A DNA stretch of 5,623 bases. Source: Methanomassiliicoccus sp. Its GTDB lineage: Archaea; Thermoplasmatota; Thermoplasmata; Methanomassiliicoccales; JACIVX01. How positions within the stretch are numbered: position 1 is the stretch's first letter; each line of letters begins with the position of its first letter. The notes under the pieces were generated by a model, which did no database searches, was not told the origin of the DNA, and saw only the letters and a list, made by a program, of their open reading frames with translations. A program made the position numbers and the translations under genes. Shown piece by piece: positions 5,141 through 5,623 of the stretch. The stretch is taken from the NCBI GenBank assembly GCA_020725985.1, contig DYTM01000103.1, positions 1-5,623 on the forward strand, in the 5' to 3' direction.

Positions 5141-5296
5141 TTAGAACCTGCTTCGTCTTGCCGGCCTGTGCTTGCTGTAGCAGTCGCGGCAATAGACTGG
5201 CCTGCCTTCTGTGGGCTTGAAAGGAACTTCGCATTCCTTGTTGCAGTCCGCGCAGACGGCCTTGTGCATCTCTCTGGGTGCCCTGTCGTACATCAT
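5141..5296 (-). CDS. CxxC-x17-CxxC zinc-ribbon microprotein
   Basis: A 51-residue protein dominated by one zinc ribbon. CADC (residues 15-18) and CRDC (36-39) are separated by exactly 17 residues, the spacing that defines the small CxxC-x17-CxxC family. A further Cys22 lies inside the ribbon. The four paired cysteines are expected to bind one Zn(II). The PTEGRPVYCRDCY segment is typical of this group. The tail KHRPARRSRF is strongly basic, suggesting contact with nucleic acid, although no function is established. The frame is open for 11 more codons upstream, but ATG 5296 is chosen because GGAGGTGA lies 4 nt before it. A second ATG follows at once and could also serve. The gene stands alone and ends at a strong hairpin terminator. 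No clear TATA box was found near it; CTTATAC on the minus strand near 5418-5424 is a distant candidate. Confidence 0.85.
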   Translation of the reverse strand: MMYDRAPREMHKAVCADCNKECEVPFKPTEGRPVYCRDCYSKHRPARRSRF

Positions 5297-5300
5297 ATAT

Positions 5301-5308
5301 TCACCTCC
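5301..5308 (-). promoter_or_regulatory. Strong Shine-Dalgarno of the zinc-ribbon gene
   Basis: GGAGGTGA on the minus strand is a full match to the archaeal consensus and ends 4 nt before ATG 5296. It sets the start of this very short gene and is the strongest ribosome-binding site in the window. Confidence 0.75.
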
Positions 5309-5623
5309 ATTTGACTTACCTAAACACAACGCCTTTCCCTAGTTCCCAGACCTCCCCGGAGGGCACGTTAGGACACCAGCGAACGGATCACATTTGGTGA
5401 ATGCAGCACGCGGTCCGAGTATAAGAACCTATGTCCTCATTCTTCTTCAGCAGGGTTGGAAGCCCCCAACAAGTCTGCCGTCACGTTGGCTGGACGCCCT
5501 TTGGGGAGCCGACAAGACAACCGACCCTCGCCGACTCCCTGAGCATGGTTACCTCCACTTGAACCTTTGAAAATGAAACTGCAGTCATCTGCCCGACCAC
5601 ACCCGATGGGCCAACGATCCGTC
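5309..5623. other. Right-edge intergenic stretch without a confident gene
   Basis: No protein gene is secure. On the minus strand one frame is open from the edge to a stop at 5437-5439 and another from the edge to 5481-5483. The second contains ATG 5546 with GGAGGT 4 nt upstream, which would give a 21-residue peptide. Neither frame shows the G/C-ending codon bias of the neighbouring genes, so they may be chance or the end of a gene cut by the window. TATAAG near 5420-5425 could be a TATA box on either strand. A small CCTC/GAGG stem lies at 5351-5362. Confidence 0.45.
5450..5513. other. Adjacent stem-loops, possible structured RNA
   Basis: GCAG (5450-5453) pairs with CTGC (5475-5478) around an inner GTTGG (5455-5459) / CCAAC (5466-5470) stem. 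Next to it GTTGGCT (5485-5491) pairs with AGCCGAC (5507-5513) through seven pairs, one of them G-U, enclosing CCC-ttt-GGG. A TATA-like TATAAG about 25-30 nt before 5450 is suitably placed for a plus-strand RNA. No known family was recognised. Confidence 0.25.

Noticed and set aside
4888..5220. Plus-strand open frame of 110 codons
   Set aside because: It crosses the minus-strand terminator hairpin and overlaps the well-supported zinc-ribbon gene. It has no SD and its composition and codon use differ from the other genes.
4881..5234. Minus-strand open frame of 117 codons
   Set aside because: It overlaps the zinc-ribbon gene in another frame and runs through its terminator, with no family resemblance.

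Overview
The window looks like chromosomal DNA of a moderately GC-rich euryarchaeon, most likely of the Thermoplasmata (Methanomassiliicoccales or a relative). This is inferred from gene content and signals, not from a marker gene. There is a stand-alone DUF835 protein, a tiny CxxC-x17-CxxC zinc-ribbon protein and a HAD protein resembling archaeal EhaR/COG4030. Archaeal TATA-like boxes lie upstream of several genes, Shine-Dalgarno (SD) sequences related to GGAGGTGA are frequent, and GTG and TTG starts are used freely. No rRNA, tRNA, CRISPR array, insertion sequence or integrase is visible.

Layout. Positions 1-263 hold no convincing gene but several inverted repeats, including a possible folded RNA at 4-97 and a nested dyad at 174-207. 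A DUF835 gene (264-737, +) converges on an OsmC-family gene (795-1244, -). The OsmC gene is divergent from a three-gene + strand operon (1387-4320). The operon encodes a PfkB/ribokinase-family kinase, a PurN-like formyltransferase with an inserted charged segment, and a HAD-superfamily protein with a DxE nucleophile motif. The first two genes overlap and the third starts 4 nt after the second ends, so they are very probably co-transcribed from a promoter that yields an almost leaderless mRNA.

After T-tracts and a 10-bp inverted repeat comes a small basic protein of unknown function (4473-4802, +) with its own TATA box, SD and downstream hairpin. Positions 4845-5067 hold no supported gene. A 51-residue zinc-ribbon protein (5141-5296, -) follows, with a clear bacterial-style hairpin/T-tract terminator. 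Positions 5309-5623 hold no confident gene but contain adjacent stem-loops and an SD-ATG pair at the edge.

How the genes may work together. The operon pairs a sugar or nucleoside kinase, a one-carbon (formyl) transferase and a phosphatase-type HAD protein. That is consistent with a small pathway that phosphorylates, N-formylates and dephosphorylates an amino-bearing metabolite, but the substrates cannot be read from sequence. This operon is the best candidate here for an undescribed system. The OsmC protein is probably a thiol-dependent peroxide-detoxifying enzyme and shows no obvious link to the operon beyond the shared 142-bp intergenic region.
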